Below, piece after piece: positions 42,549-53,380 of a stretch of DNA of 64,000 nt. The DNA is taken from the NCBI GenBank assembly GCA_947683425.1, contig CANTUQ010000073.1:9816001-9880000 (forward strand), read 5' to 3'. Both the position numbers and the translations under genes were made by a program. The DNA is from Excoecaria cochinchinensis. Lineage: Eukaryota > Streptophyta > Magnoliopsida > Malpighiales > Euphorbiaceae. The notes beneath the pieces are model-generated. The model was not told where the DNA came from and made no database searches. It saw only the letters and a list, made by a program, of their open reading frames with translations. How positions within the stretch are numbered: position 1 is the stretch's first letter; each line of letters begins with the position of its first letter.

Positions 42549-42931
42549 TACAACATACATATATGTATATGTATGTATGTACGCATATATGTATGTATGT
42601 ATGTACGTATATAAGTACATACATTTATGTATATGTACATACATACATGTCTATGCATACATATACATACACATATATATGTATGCATATACATGTATAT
42701 GTATGTGTGTGTGGATATATACACACGCATATATATATGTATTAAAATGATTTAGAAAATTTAGAAAACGTCTTTTATTAGTTCTCAAATCTCTTATTTA
42801 TTTTAGAAAACTGGAAAATCTATTTTCTATTTTCTATTTTAGAAAATTGACTAAAATAAATATGATCTCTATTTTCTATTTTCTGTGAAATTTTTTTACA
42901 AAAAACTGGACAAATTTTCTGTAAGTAAACA
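41891..42931. mobile_element. Inverted-repeat element nested in the Harbinger 3' part
   Basis: Ends are TGTTTACTTACAGAAAA and, inverted, TGTTTACTTACAGAAAA. Further inward both arms carry TTTTCTATTTTCT/AGAAAAC words. It interrupts the Harbinger subterminal sequence (GGTAGTCACGTA.../...CCCTACCCTTCC). The target repeat is at best 2 bp (TG), so the superfamily is undecided. Its centre is a long microsatellite. Confidence 0.6.
42020..42745. repeat. TA/TG/CA compound microsatellite (~0.7 kb)
   Basis: Alternating purine-pyrimidine sequence of TATA, TGTATG, CACACA and CGCGCG runs (for example 42408-42428 and 42491-42515). All six-frame open frames here are low-complexity artefacts. Confidence 0.92.
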
Positions 42932-43031
42932 TGCCCTACCCTTCCCTTTCCTTCTCCTTCCTTTCTTATCTCTACCCTTCTCTATCCTTCCATTAATTAC
43001 CCCTCTCTACCCCCATCCAAACAAAGTTTAA

Positions 43032-43651
43032 TGCTTTGTTTGGATGGGAGTAATTTGAATTTACTTTAATGAAGGAAAATGGGAGGAAATGAGAGTAAAG
43101 TAAATTTGATTTCCTCTACTTTTCATTTCCATTATTTGATTAACCTAAAATAAATATAGAGTAAATTAGATTTTCTTTTGAATAGTAGATGGGACTTTGA
43201 CATTTATACCCTTATGATATTATTTTTTGAGATAATTATTACCTCTTGGCTTGCTATTCCACGTCTCTCTGTTTCTTCTCTTTTTCCCCCATTCCAATCA
43301 AACCAGGAAGTTCCCATATCCATTTAACAGTTCTCCTTCTTCATTCTTGGTTGCTGATGAATAAAAAATTGTGATGAAATCTCAAATTTCCACTTGATCA
43401 GCTGAGTTCAGATAAAGGGAGGAATAATTTGGTCATTTTGTGCCATTATACCCATCTTCCTCCCGATTACTCTCTTTTCTCTCCAAATTGGAGAGAAATG
43501 AAATCCTGGGTATAGAGTTAATTGGGAAATTCTATTTCCCTTCAATTTCTCTCTCAATTTTGCCATTTTACAATTCAAACGAAAGAAAGTAAGATAAATT
43601 AAACTCACTTTTCCCTCGTTTACCTTCAGTTCCCTCCGTCCAAACAGAGAG
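43032..43651. mobile_element. PIF/Harbinger MITE 2 (620 bp)
   Basis: Ends are TGCTTTGTTTGGATGG and, inverted, CTCTCTGTTTGGACGG. It is flanked by TAA at 43029-43031 and 43652-43654. The internal sequence (GGAGTAATTTGAATTTACTT) differs from the central Harbinger, so it belongs to a related but separate subfamily. It is noncoding. Confidence 0.82.
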
Positions 43652-44060
43652 TAAGGGACGTTGGCCTTCAGTAAGGGACGTTGGCCTTTAGTCTTTCGCT
43701 TTGCTTCCCTAGCAACTCTTGCAGCAGCTTTAGCTTCAGCTTTTTTCAAAGCCTCAGTCACTTTGTTTGTTGCAATCTCTTTTAGAAAGGTCCCTTGCCA
43801 TATTTCTTGAAAAAACAATCGTTAACATTTGATCAGATTTCACATCGTTAATATATATAGAAAAGGAATGAAGAAACAAAAATAAATCAGACTCACCCCT
43901 CCGTTTCTTCGACCCTTACAAGCAGAGGATCATCTACTGCACTCAGAAGCACATCAGAGTCAAATGGTCCCCTATTTGACTCCACAATAGACAAGAGCTT
44001 TTCTATTTCCTTCTAGAACATAGGTAGATCGACAGACAGGTCATTCACGATAATCACTTC
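43652..44060 (-). pseudogene. Coiled-coil transposon-type gene, 5' half
   Basis: Minus-strand frames read IEKLLSIVESN, FDSDVLLSAVDDPLLVRVEE, then a GGGTGAGT donor-like site and, after about 80 bp, TFLKEIATNKVTEALKKAEA. A 20-bp tandem duplication of GGCCAACGTCCCTTACT (43655-43695) lies at the edge of the transposon stack. It is the other half of 36400-37341. Protein family not identified. Confidence 0.45.
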
Positions 44061-44271
44061 ATCCGATCCGACTAAATTTACTCGAACTCCAGGCTCCCCT
44101 ACTCCGGCCGCCGTTCGCCGCTCCAGCCTCGCCTGTCGCCTTCCCTCTCTCTCTTTGGCCAGATCTGATCCGCCTCCCTCGCGCTCCAACCTCCCCCGCT
44201 CCAGGCTCGCCGGTCGCCGCTCCTCCTTTGCCGTTTACTTCGCCACTTCCGCCGCCGTCTTGCCTCAACAG
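44061..44271 (+). other. GC-rich exon-like segment with splice donor
   Basis: An isolated GC-rich stretch of CGCCGCTCC/CTCGCC words ends CTCAACAG/GTAAAT, like the 5' untranslated first exon of a plant gene. No start codon with a recognisable protein follows. Possible next exons near 44700-44790 (MEKDAEIRRVTEELLRQAKE) are unidentified. It could be the head of the gene whose RAB5-like exons lie at 47.5 kb, or of an unrelated captured gene. Confidence 0.35.
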
Positions 44272-47200
44272 GTAAATCACAGATTTTCTTTTTTCTTTTT
44301 TTTTTTCATTTATTTGTTTTTTCATTTTTTTCATATATTGATGATTTTTGTTTGTTAGCTGGGCATAATATATTTGATTGGTGGCAGCACTGTTGGGTTA
44401 TTTTGGATGGATTTTGTTGGTTGCCATCAGAGCTTGTTCTATCTTCATGTCTGGATCACTCTCCATCGAGACGAAAAGGTTTGTTCTTTCTTCTTAATCG
44501 ATCGCTCTAATTTGCTTCAATTTACCTCCTCTATTAGTTCGTAAGAAATCATATTTAGATCTGTTGCGTGGTCAGACTAATTGAATTTTGATACTTTTAT
44601 TGTTGGTTTTTGCTTTGGATAATTGCTTTCTGCTCAGTTTTCCATTTCGAATGAAATTTCTAGATTCAATTTCTTTTACGCTCATCAGTGGCAATGTGTT
44701 TTCCTCTTGTAATAGAAGGAGAGAATGGAGAAGGACGCGGAGATCAGGAGAGTCACGGAAGAGTTGCTTCGACAAGCCAAAGAGGGGTAAGATTAGTCTC
44801 CAGTGTGCCCGGTGGCTTTTTTTCTCCAATTTGTATTGTTCCTTAAAATTTCAGTTTTTGAGTTTAATTTAAGTTTCCATAAGCATAATCTCTCTGATGA
44901 GCTGATGACCATGATTGTTATGGGCACGATATTTTTCTGTTTTCTGCTTTTATGTATCACCCACCTGTTCTCATCATCAGAAGTAAATGGAATTTGCTAC
45001 TTCAGTCTCACTGTTGTGCCCCTAATGCATCCTTGTTTTTGCTATCCACAATCTAAATAACAGCATTATATGCCTCCACTAAATTGAAATTAATATTTCT
45101 GCCTGTCAAATCACTACCTATTGTTTGGGTTGACACTGAACACATCCTTGTGTTTCCATTGTAAGTTTTTTTATACAGTGTGCATATCTTGGAGGATATT
45201 TCCTCACTCTTGTCTAACTGCTGTACAAATATCTCGTGAAATGGAAGAATAATTGGCATATGTTGGCAGCATTGCTTACTGTCAGTTTCAGTGGAAATGA
45301 AAGAAGTAAGAAGCAGTCCTTTGCCTCAAGTTAGTGTATGTTGAGTTAGTTGAGAGTTCTTTTAGTTAACTCCCTGTAAATCCTCATCTTGCAGCATTCT
45401 CTTAGGTAAGCAAGAAGGCATTGCAATTATAGTTTTGCTTGTTTATAATAAGGTTTTTTGCTATTGAGACCAAACTTTATATTTGTCTTATGATAGATGG
45501 GTGTAAATTGTATTCTATTTCGACTTTTATTTTAAATTAGCATGAATTAATTTTTTTTTTTGAAAAAAGCATGAATTAATTAATTTGTCAGAAAGTTTTC
45601 CTTATTATCAAAATATGTTGTTAGAAAACATTTTAAATTAGCATTAATTAATTTTTAGGATGATATCTTTTGCAACAGTAGACTTGGCATGACAGTAGGT
45701 GGGTGCATTCTTATAATAGCAATCTGGTTGTTAATGCCATGACGAGATTAATTGAGATTCAGCAGGCCTGAGATGGGACCATGAAAACATGTAGAATGCT
45801 GTGTTGTTGCTGGAAAATGAACTTAATTTATAAATTGTTCTAAACATATTCTAAACTTGGTTAATCGCCAAAATTCTGTTACTATTTGAAAGAAGACTGA
45901 TTACCACTTATTGGATATTCGAACATAAATCATCTCAATTCTTCCATGCTACCATAGTATGAGCAAAATTGTATGAGCAATCTGGTTTTAATCTCTACCT
46001 TGCTGAGTTCTGTGATGGGTCTGTGCTGTTATTCTTTTTTCTCTTCAAAAACAGTGTATTTAACAGGGGTTTTGTCTTGGTTGGTTTTTGTGTTTATTGC
46101 TCTTGGCTGGGTTTGTTTGTTTCACTGTGATGGTAGGCTGACTGATGCTTTATTTCCAACAATTTATAAATATTTTATAGTTATCCTAAAATGCATGTAT
46201 ATATTTCATAAATATTTTATAGTTATTCTAGGCTAGTACTGCAGTTGTTGCTCGAAATTCTGCTAAGCAACCTCTGAACAATATCGGATTCTATGTTTAT
46301 ATGTAATTAATGTTTAATATATTTTCTGTTGGAAAAAAAAATAGTTTGACATTTTCAATTTCATGTTTCCTATATTCATCATCATACTCAGACATGTTAC
46401 ATAGACCTTAATGCATAATGCAATTTTCCTTCCCCAGCAATTGATATCATTCTCAGTATGATTGGAGCTATCAAGATCTAGGACCAGGTCTCATGTATTT
46501 GCTTTTTTAAGAGAAAAGGAAGAAATGCTTTGTGTATGCATTTGCCATTCTCTGTTAGTTAAGCATTCTGAAGCTCCATTATCTTTTGTGGGCAATTTAT
46601 ATGAAGGCTGCTTCTTGTGAGTGTGCATAAATTAATAAATAGTATTAAGGTAATTTGCCATGGTTGCATCAAGTCTTTTGTTGTCAAAAGCATAGCTGTG
46701 AAGTCTAGAATTAAAGTCCTCATTCTAGAATGTCAATGACTATAGGTTGTCTATGGTAGACAATATATGAGAAATGAAACATGCATGGTTCAATTTGATA
46801 ATACTAGCAGACTTTATTAAAATAGAAACAATTTGCTTTAGAAATATGATCATTATAATTAATCATATGGTAAAAACTTAATTCTTAGTGCTTGTGGCAA
46901 TACCTCTAAAAATTCTTGCTGTTTCAACTAATTTTGAGCACTTATATGTCTTGAAGGATAATGAGATTGGGTTACTTTCTTCTTATTTCCCTTATGATAA
47001 CTTTTCACTTATTACCAATGAGATCTGTCATGGCACTCCTATGTTCATGTTCTCTAGTAGTTTTCAAATGCCTCTTGTTCTAGTAATATCTTTCATTTGT
47101 CATTCATCTTGTTCCTTGTTGAAGTTGCGGTGGTTTTCATAAAATAGAGGATTGATTGTTTTGTCATGAAGCTTGAAAGATTGATCTTTATTAGCAGGTT

Positions 47201-47506
47201 CTATCTATAGGCGAAATTCTGTTGGATGATTTTTCATCGGTGCTTTTGATAAAAGCAACTGCAGGGCCAGTATGGCCCTTGAAGGGCTTTACTTGTAATC
47301 TGAATATCTTTACGTCAAGTAGCTAGAAATTTTGTCCATTTATATTGAAAAAGATATGCAAGATGCTATTTTATAGCTCTATATAATTGTTGCCCTTTGT
47401 ATATATTGTTTACACAGTAACTTTTGGTTGATTTAGTAAGTTCATGCAATATTCCTAGTGGGTAAATTTTCATTTACCAAAATTCTGCTTTTATATTCTC
47501 TTGTAG
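44272..47506. other. Long AT-rich noncoding stretch
   Basis: Intron-like sequence without a convincing exon, except the short unidentified open segment near 44700-44790. Small ORFs such as 45973-46236 and 46888-47142 show no family signature. No LTR pair or terminal inverted repeats were found. Confidence 0.5.
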
Positions 47507-47871
47507 GCCTCGTTTGAGTGAGCAAAGAAATGGGTCCAAGAACTTCAAGCACAAGGTGAGTTTTTTTTTTTTTTTTTGAAATATCTATAGAGATGCTTTT
47601 ACTTGAACAAATATCTATTCATTGACAACCCTGCATTGTAGTCATTGTGTAGCATCTAGGGTCCTGCTTCTTGGCTTACATTTTAGCATGGAACAAAATT
47701 TGCAATTTGCGATGGTTTGGTTTTATCAGCTTGAGGGCACTCTGTTATTTTTTTTTATGTTTATCTCTTTAGACACTCTGTTCTACTTTTTCTACAGGCA
47801 ACCCAAATATGGTCATGGCACTTGCTGGCAACAAAGCTGATCTAATAGGTGCAAGGAAGATAGCAGCAGAA
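47507..47871 (+). pseudogene. RAB5-type small GTPase fragment, two exons
   Basis: Exon 47507-47555 and exon 47798-47871 are bounded by good splice signals (TTGTAG/GCC, CACAAG/GTGAG, CTACAG/GCA, GCAGAA/GTAGAT). They join in frame for 41 codons: ASFE-stop-AKKWVQELQAQ, then GNPNMVMALAGNKADLIGAR and KIAAE. This is the plant RAB5 (ARA7/RHA1) segment with the guanine-binding NKAD box. The stop is a TGA where the family has Arg (CGA). No upstream P-loop exons or downstream prenylated tail are visible, so it is a fragment, either captured by a transposon or left from a duplication. Confidence 0.78.
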
Positions 47872-49360
47872 GTAGATATTTTGACATTTAAGCAAATTTT
47901 GATTACTAACTAGATATATCTCTGTTAAATATCTTGTAACCCTTAAAGATATTTAAGTTTTCCAAGAAACTAGTAATTGAAAAGAAGTTGGAGAGTGGTA
48001 ACTAATTATTTCTGTGGACATGGGAAGTAAGTATCTTTCTTGAGTCGAATGCATTGTTCTTTTATTTGATTGTAAATAACTGAATATTGCATTATCCCTC
48101 CTTCAAGAAATTGTTTTCTATTGTTTTTTTTCACATAAACTCTCTCTCTCCCTTAGTTTGGTTTTAAAAGTAATCTCCAAGAATAGACAATGCTATTTTA
48201 ACGATCTCATATGATTGTCTTATTTATTTATTTTAATTTATAAAATTATATCTTCGTTTCTATGGATTTTGTTTTTAACGAATTTGATTTTGAATGTTAA
48301 TTAATCTTGGATTTCTTTTGATAAATAATGTAGGGATGGTGTTGCTGCAAGAGGAAATGAAAAGGACAACAGCTACTGGACTTGATTTTGCTGTGAGATC
48401 TCCATTGGATGTTTCAGCAACAAAGAAGCATAGGACCTCTAAAACAAAAAGGGTTTAGACTTGAATAGTCCTTTTATTGATCACGAGTTACAGTGGAGTA
48501 ACAATAATGAGCGACAAGAAGCAAACTCAAGCACAAACCAGGTAAGTAATCCATTAAAAACACACAACAATAGGCTTTTCTCTTTTTGTTTATCATTGTT
48601 TTACTCCTTAATTTGTTAGTACATTATATGGATGTTAATTAGGATTGATGATTTTTGTAATTATGTAGGTTAATTATTGTTGACCATTTTTTATGTCTAA
48701 GTTAGTATAAAGAGCTTGATATATGTTCTCGTTGTATTTTGCATGTCTAAGTAAGTATAAAGAGCTTGATATATTACATTCTTAATGAATTTTAGGTTCT
48801 ACTTGAAAGCTGCTAGAGCTGATGCAAAGGTGGAGAGGACGACTAGATACCTGGCAAGGACTTTTCATTTTTTGAATATTTTGAAGTATATATACAATTA
48901 CACTTGTTGGATTTTAGATATTTTGAAGTGTATATATAATTACACTTGTTGGGAGATTTTAGATATTTAAGATAAATGATATTTTAAATTAAAAATATTA
49001 AATTATTTTGCTATTTGAATTATTGCCTTTGTGCATGAATATTAATTATAAATTTATGTTTTAAATGCTATAGGTTTTCAAAATAATGGACAATGAAGAT
49101 GTGAAGTTCATTATGCATTCTTGTGAAGATTTTAGGTGAATAGAAAATGGTATAGATAGGGACTGTCTTTCTAAATAAACTTGTATTTGACAAATAGAAT
49201 GTTAAATAATTTCGAAATATCGATATATTTTGTAATTAGTATTTTGTAATTTATGAAAAGATTATTTATCATAATTTTGGATTTATATATGTGAATGATG
49301 TGTACAGGTAATATTTAAATAAAATATTTTATTTATTTTAAAAATTTAATATTAATGGGA
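47872..49360. other. AT-rich noncoding with exon-like scraps
   Basis: Short coding-like pieces near 48345-48460 (LDFAVRSPLDVSATKKHRTS) and 48795-48855 (FYLKAARADAKVERTTRYLA) are followed by GT donors but belong to no family I recognise. The rest is noncoding. Confidence 0.4.
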
Positions 49361-49369
49361 AAATGTGGC

Positions 49370-50354
49370 CGTTAAAAGGAATATTTAACTATTGGAATTT
49401 TCTTTAAAAATAAAATATATACAGAAGAAAAAATCCGGTCGCTAAAAGGTATTTTTAACAATCGAAAATTTCGTTGTTAAAAGTGAATACAAGTAGCGAA
49501 AAAAAATAAAGTCGTTAAAAAATATCTTTAACAATCGAAAATTTTCTTGTTAAAAATGAATACAATTAGTGAAAGAAAAATTTGGTCGCTAAAAATCAAT
49601 ATTCAACGATCGAAAACGTTCCAGTCGTTAAAGATATTAACGACTGGATTCAATATTTAATCGTCTATACGTTTAACGAATGAACTTCTACCGACCGGAT
49701 TTTCCTATCATTATAGGTCTTTAACGACCGAATTTCGACTTTTAACATCCGAATTTGTTATGACCCAAGCTCCCATAAGCTCAAGTCACATCCACACACT
49801 TGGCAGACTTGCCCACACGAGCTCAAAGGTTACATCAAGCCAAGTGAGAATTTCTCTTGTTTCACCAAAAGGAATTCATAGTAGTGGTGGGTGCTCATCA
49901 TACTTATAAGCCACTAATTACCCAGATAGCTAGCCAATGTGGGATTGTAACATGACCTCTCCCATCAACAGCCGACGTTCATGACGCTTTTGTCACCCAA
50001 TTGCGGCTCCTCCCTTTCCTCGGGTTCCTCTCTTGGGCTTCTTACCGCAGAGTCGGTCTGATTCTGATACCAATTGTTATGACCCAAACCCCCATAAGCG
50101 CAAGTCACACAAACACATTTGACGGACTTGCTCACATAAGCCCAAAGGTTACATCAGGCCCATAAGTGGGAAGACCTCTTATTGTATCAAAAGGAATTCC
50201 TTTTGGTGAAACAAGTGACCTTTCCATTTATGGGTTTGATGTAACCCTTGGACTTGTATGGGTAAGTCCGTCAAGTGTGGGTATGATTTGGGCTTATGGG
50301 GGCCTGGGTTATAACAGAATTTTTCTTCGTTAAAGGGCATTTTTCTTATAGTAT
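49370..50354. mobile_element. Terminal region of a second CACTA-like element (right end)
   Basis: From 49370 to 49750 there are repeated CGGTCGCTAAAAGG / AACAATCGAAAATTT / GTCGTTAAA words, like CACTA subterminal repeats. After the 561-bp insertion at 49756-50316 the sequence resumes with TTCTTCGTTAAAGGGC and ends CATTTTTCTTATAGTA, one base from the TTATAGTG end of CACTA elements. No matching left end was found. Confidence 0.55.
49756..50316. mobile_element. TRIM-like foldback element with three copies of one terminal sequence
   Basis: This 561-bp insertion begins TGTTATGACCC and ends GGGTTATAACA, flanked by perfect 5-bp repeats GAATT (49751-49755, 50317-50321). Copies of the terminal sequence start at 49756 (forward) and 50076 (forward); a third at 50205-50316 is inverted. 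A Met-tRNA-like site TTGGTATCAGA on the minus strand (50064-50074) abuts the middle copy, so that copy behaves as a 5' LTR on the minus strand and 49756-49955 as the 3' LTR. The inverted copy makes the right part a hairpin. Confidence 0.78.
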
Positions 50355-50389
50355 AAAAGGGGACAAATGATAATACACTATATATTATC

Positions 50390-50850
50390 CATTGTTGGGC
50401 TTTTATCCAAAGCCCAAAGTCCAATCAGATTTTGGATGGGACCTAAAAAGCCCACAAGCGTTTGACCCAATTGGGAGCATTCCATTATCTAATCGGGCAT
50501 CTTTGCTTCCTATCTCTACCTAATCTGATGCATTAGCAGACCCAATCCTGCAATTGTTAGCATAGCCATCATTAGTACTCGAATAGTGCCATTTCAACGG
50601 GCAACATATGGGCACTATAAAAAGCGCTTCCATATTCCAATGTGTAAACGATTTTTAGGGATTGTTCTTAGACTCTCTCTCTAGATTGTATATCTCTAAA
50701 CTTAACTGACTTGGATTTTGGAGTGTTACTCTCCTGTAAGTCAGGGTTAAGAATTTTCCAGTATCTTGCAAGTACTCCTAGTTAGATCGAAACTTACTAC
50801 TTGATCAGATCCGATCTTCTCCTAGTCAGCTCTTCCGATTTAATTTTTAT
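50390..50850 (+). repeat. LTR-like sequence, unconfirmed
   Basis: TGTTGGGCTTTTATCC near 50393, a TATA-like CACTATAAAAAGCGC near 50612 and CTCTCTCTCTAG leader sequence suggest LTR promoter structure. Positions 62300-62670 have the same layout with weak similarity. No paired copy, primer site or target repeat was established. Confidence 0.3.
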
Positions 50851-51990
50851 GAGATTATCAAGTTTGATTAAGGCTCAAAAGGATCCATGGAATGAGGATT
50901 TAGTTCAAGCTATTGAGGCTTTAGGTTTCGAGACATTGGAGGAGCTCCTGGTCCAAAAGATGTTATCCAGCTAGGCTAAAGGAAAGCAAAAGCTAATAAA
51001 AGAAGTGGATGTTGCCGATAACAAAGGAGGCCAGGGAGAGCGCAGTGGAGACGTCACTGCAGCTACTTCTAAAATTAATAAAGAATTTGATCTTGAATCA
51101 GTTGCCATTCCTAACCACAACCTTCGACTCACTAAGAGAAAGAAATTTAATAGTAATTATGTACGTGTTTTGCATGTTTTAACCATTATCCAATTGGAAT
51201 TTTAATGTTGATTGATAGTAATATTAGTCTTTTTTATCTTGAAGAAAGAGATGCTAGAATAAATTTAGCATGTAATAACCTCGTGTCTTTTAATCTTTAG
51301 GGCAATTGGAGATTGCCGAAGAAATGAATATGCAAGTCATGTACAAGTAATGACAAAGGGCTTCTATTAATCTCGAATAAAGAAGAGAAAATACATGTAA
51401 TTTTCAATATCAAAGGTAGACAACGTGATAATATTGATAAATGAATGATAAAATTCTAATAGAGATGATTGTTGTGATAATATTTATTGAGTGCATGTAC
51501 CAGAACAAAAAGGTGATGTTTATTAAAATCCAGTGATAAAACCTCAAAGCAGGTGAAAATGTAGGATAAACTTCCTTTGGTTGATAGAAGTCTCTCCATC
51601 TCTATCAAATAATAGCTAAAATTGAAATGCAAGGGGCGAGGTGAGATCTACTTTAACTGGTAGATATTAGTTTTCTCATTTCTTTTTACTGCATGGAGAA
51701 TATAACATCACTTTTGTACATTTGCGTGGAGGCCAACTGGGGCCCACAATCTTAGATGTTCACATGCGTTTTTGCTAATAAGCTTTGTGGTTCTCCATTG
51801 CTTGGACGTATTACCCTTTCAAATTACCACCCAAACTATTTCATGACCATTCCTTCAAGTGTCAATTGCCGAGCTTGGGATCGAAGGAAATGTATGGATA
51901 ATACAAAGAGATTCTCACCTTTTAATTGAGATTGTTTGCTTGGCTTTAACACTTTGATATTTATGTTAAGTATCCGAGGTAGGCTAGTAA

Positions 51991-51992
<2 letters not shown>

Positions 51993-52047
<55 letters not shown>
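51993..52047. repeat. (TA)n microsatellite
   Basis: Uninterrupted TA dinucleotide run of about 27 copies. Confidence 0.97.
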
Positions 52048-52052
<5 letters not shown>

Positions 52053-52347
52053 TAGACAATTCTCATCTTAACAACTAGCTTTTGGGATTTAATTAAATCT
52101 AAATTTATTTTTTTCACATATTATTAAAGTCATTAGTTCTTGATATTGGGCCATCCACAAATATACAGTTCTACAAGTTTTTCGTGATAATAACTCTGTT
52201 AAAATAAAAAATAAAATTATTTTATTAAAATATCTGAACTTTTAAAATATTACAAATTACTTTACTTAATTGAAACATCATGATTTTGGTATTAGAAAAT
52301 AGCTAAAGTGGCTTTAGTTGTAATATTTAAAAATTAAAGATATTTTT

Positions 52348-52350
<3 letters not shown>

Positions 52351-52400
<50 letters not shown>
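52351..52400. repeat. (AT)n microsatellite
   Basis: Uninterrupted AT dinucleotide run of about 25 copies. Confidence 0.97.
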
Positions 52401-52403
<3 letters not shown>

Positions 52404-52587
52404 AACCAATTCGTTGTTAGAGTATGAATTTAGTGACCATAATAAAACTAACCTATGTTTTCCTTGTTCTTAACTCTCGATCTTCTCTTAAAAAAACAAA
52501 ACGATAGTAGTTGTTAATTAGGCTGAAGTTTGTTGGCCTAAGCTAGGGCTGTTCATGGGTTGGGTTGGGCTCCCTTTCGCTAGTAAA

Positions 52588-52817
52588 AGTAGGCACACGC
52601 TAAATCACATAAAATTTTTTGTTCGCTTAATTTTCTCAAAATTTTGTCTACGTACTATTATTTTTGTTAGCTGTATCTCAATCATGCATATAAATATTTT
52701 TGACACTTTAATCTTAATAAGTGGTATCAAAGTCGGGTGGCTATTCAATATTTATTTGAGTCAGTTATGGCAACAACAAAATTTGAAATTGAGAAGTATG
52801 ATCGTGATATTAATTTT
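52588..52817 (+). mobile_element. Ty1/copia 5' remnant: LTR end, primer site and gag start
   Basis: Positions 52588-52720 match the end of the repeat at 61610-61735 (shared TATAAATATTTTTGACACTT). A copia primer site TGGTATCAAAGTCGG follows at 52722-52736. The ATG at 52767 opens a typical copia gag N-terminus (MATTKFEIEKYDRDINF), which is cut after 17 codons by the CACTA element. Confidence 0.78.
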
Positions 52818-52990
52818 CACTACAAGGAAAATTGGTTTTCCCGACGGAAAATAAGGAATTTTCGTCGGCAAAATAAATTGACGACGGAAATTTATTCCGT
52901 CGGCGTATTAACTGTAGGCAAAAATCCCGACGGAATTTTTCCGTCGACATAATTCCCGATGGAAATTGAATTTCCGTCAGGAATTTTTGG
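52818..52990. repeat. CACTA left subterminal repeats
   Basis: Short direct and inverted CGACGGAA / TTCCGTCGG words follow the CACTA end. They are presumed binding sites for the TNPA-type protein. Confidence 0.7.
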
Positions 52991-53380
52991 AAAAATTTAA
53001 TTTTTTTAATTATTAATTCATTGTATTTAACCTGTAATATTAATTTCAAAATAATGAAGAAATAAAGATAATATTTAAATTTTAATATCCATCAATAATT
53101 TAATATAATAATTGTACTAATAATGAAGTTAATAATTGTACTAATCATGAAGTTAATAATTATTTAATGAGGTTATAATAGATATGTCTGTTATAAAATC
53201 CTAACTAAGCTGATGGTGGCGGCGGCGGCGGCGGCTGACGATCAGACTGCTGCGATGATGAGGCGACCATAGCCTTCAAATTAGCCATCTCATTGCGTAG
53301 CTCAGATATGAAGTCGAGATATTGTTACTATCGAGCTTCTGAGTCTTGCCACCGAATTTGTGATTGTTGCAATTCAGATC

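Larger units (their letters stand above)
37688..43028 (+). mobile_element. PIF/Harbinger element with intact transposase and Myb-like genes
   Basis: This 5341-bp element is flanked by TAA (37685-37687, 43029-43031), the PIF/Harbinger target. Left end GGGTCTATTTGGATGGGGGG; inverted right end AACTTTGTTTGGATGGGGG; similarity continues inward through GAGGGGTAATTAATGGAAGG. It encodes the two expected genes on the plus strand (38319-39676 and 39829-40762), both free of stops after splicing. The 3' half contains a 114-bp tandem repeat (41035-41466) and a nested inverted-repeat element (41891-42931). Confidence 0.9.
50851..52587. other. AT-rich noncoding with unidentified small ORF
   Basis: The small open frame 51005-51205 (MDVADNKGGQGERSGDVTAA) follows gag-like wording (GAGGAGCTCCTGGTCC) but cannot be assigned. 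Two (TA)n tracts at 51993-52047 and 52351-52400 are the only clear features of the rest. Confidence 0.45.

Noticed and set aside
42081..42750. Long open frames of Tyr/Ile/His/Thr on both strands
   Set aside because: Low-complexity translations of TA/TG/CA microsatellite.
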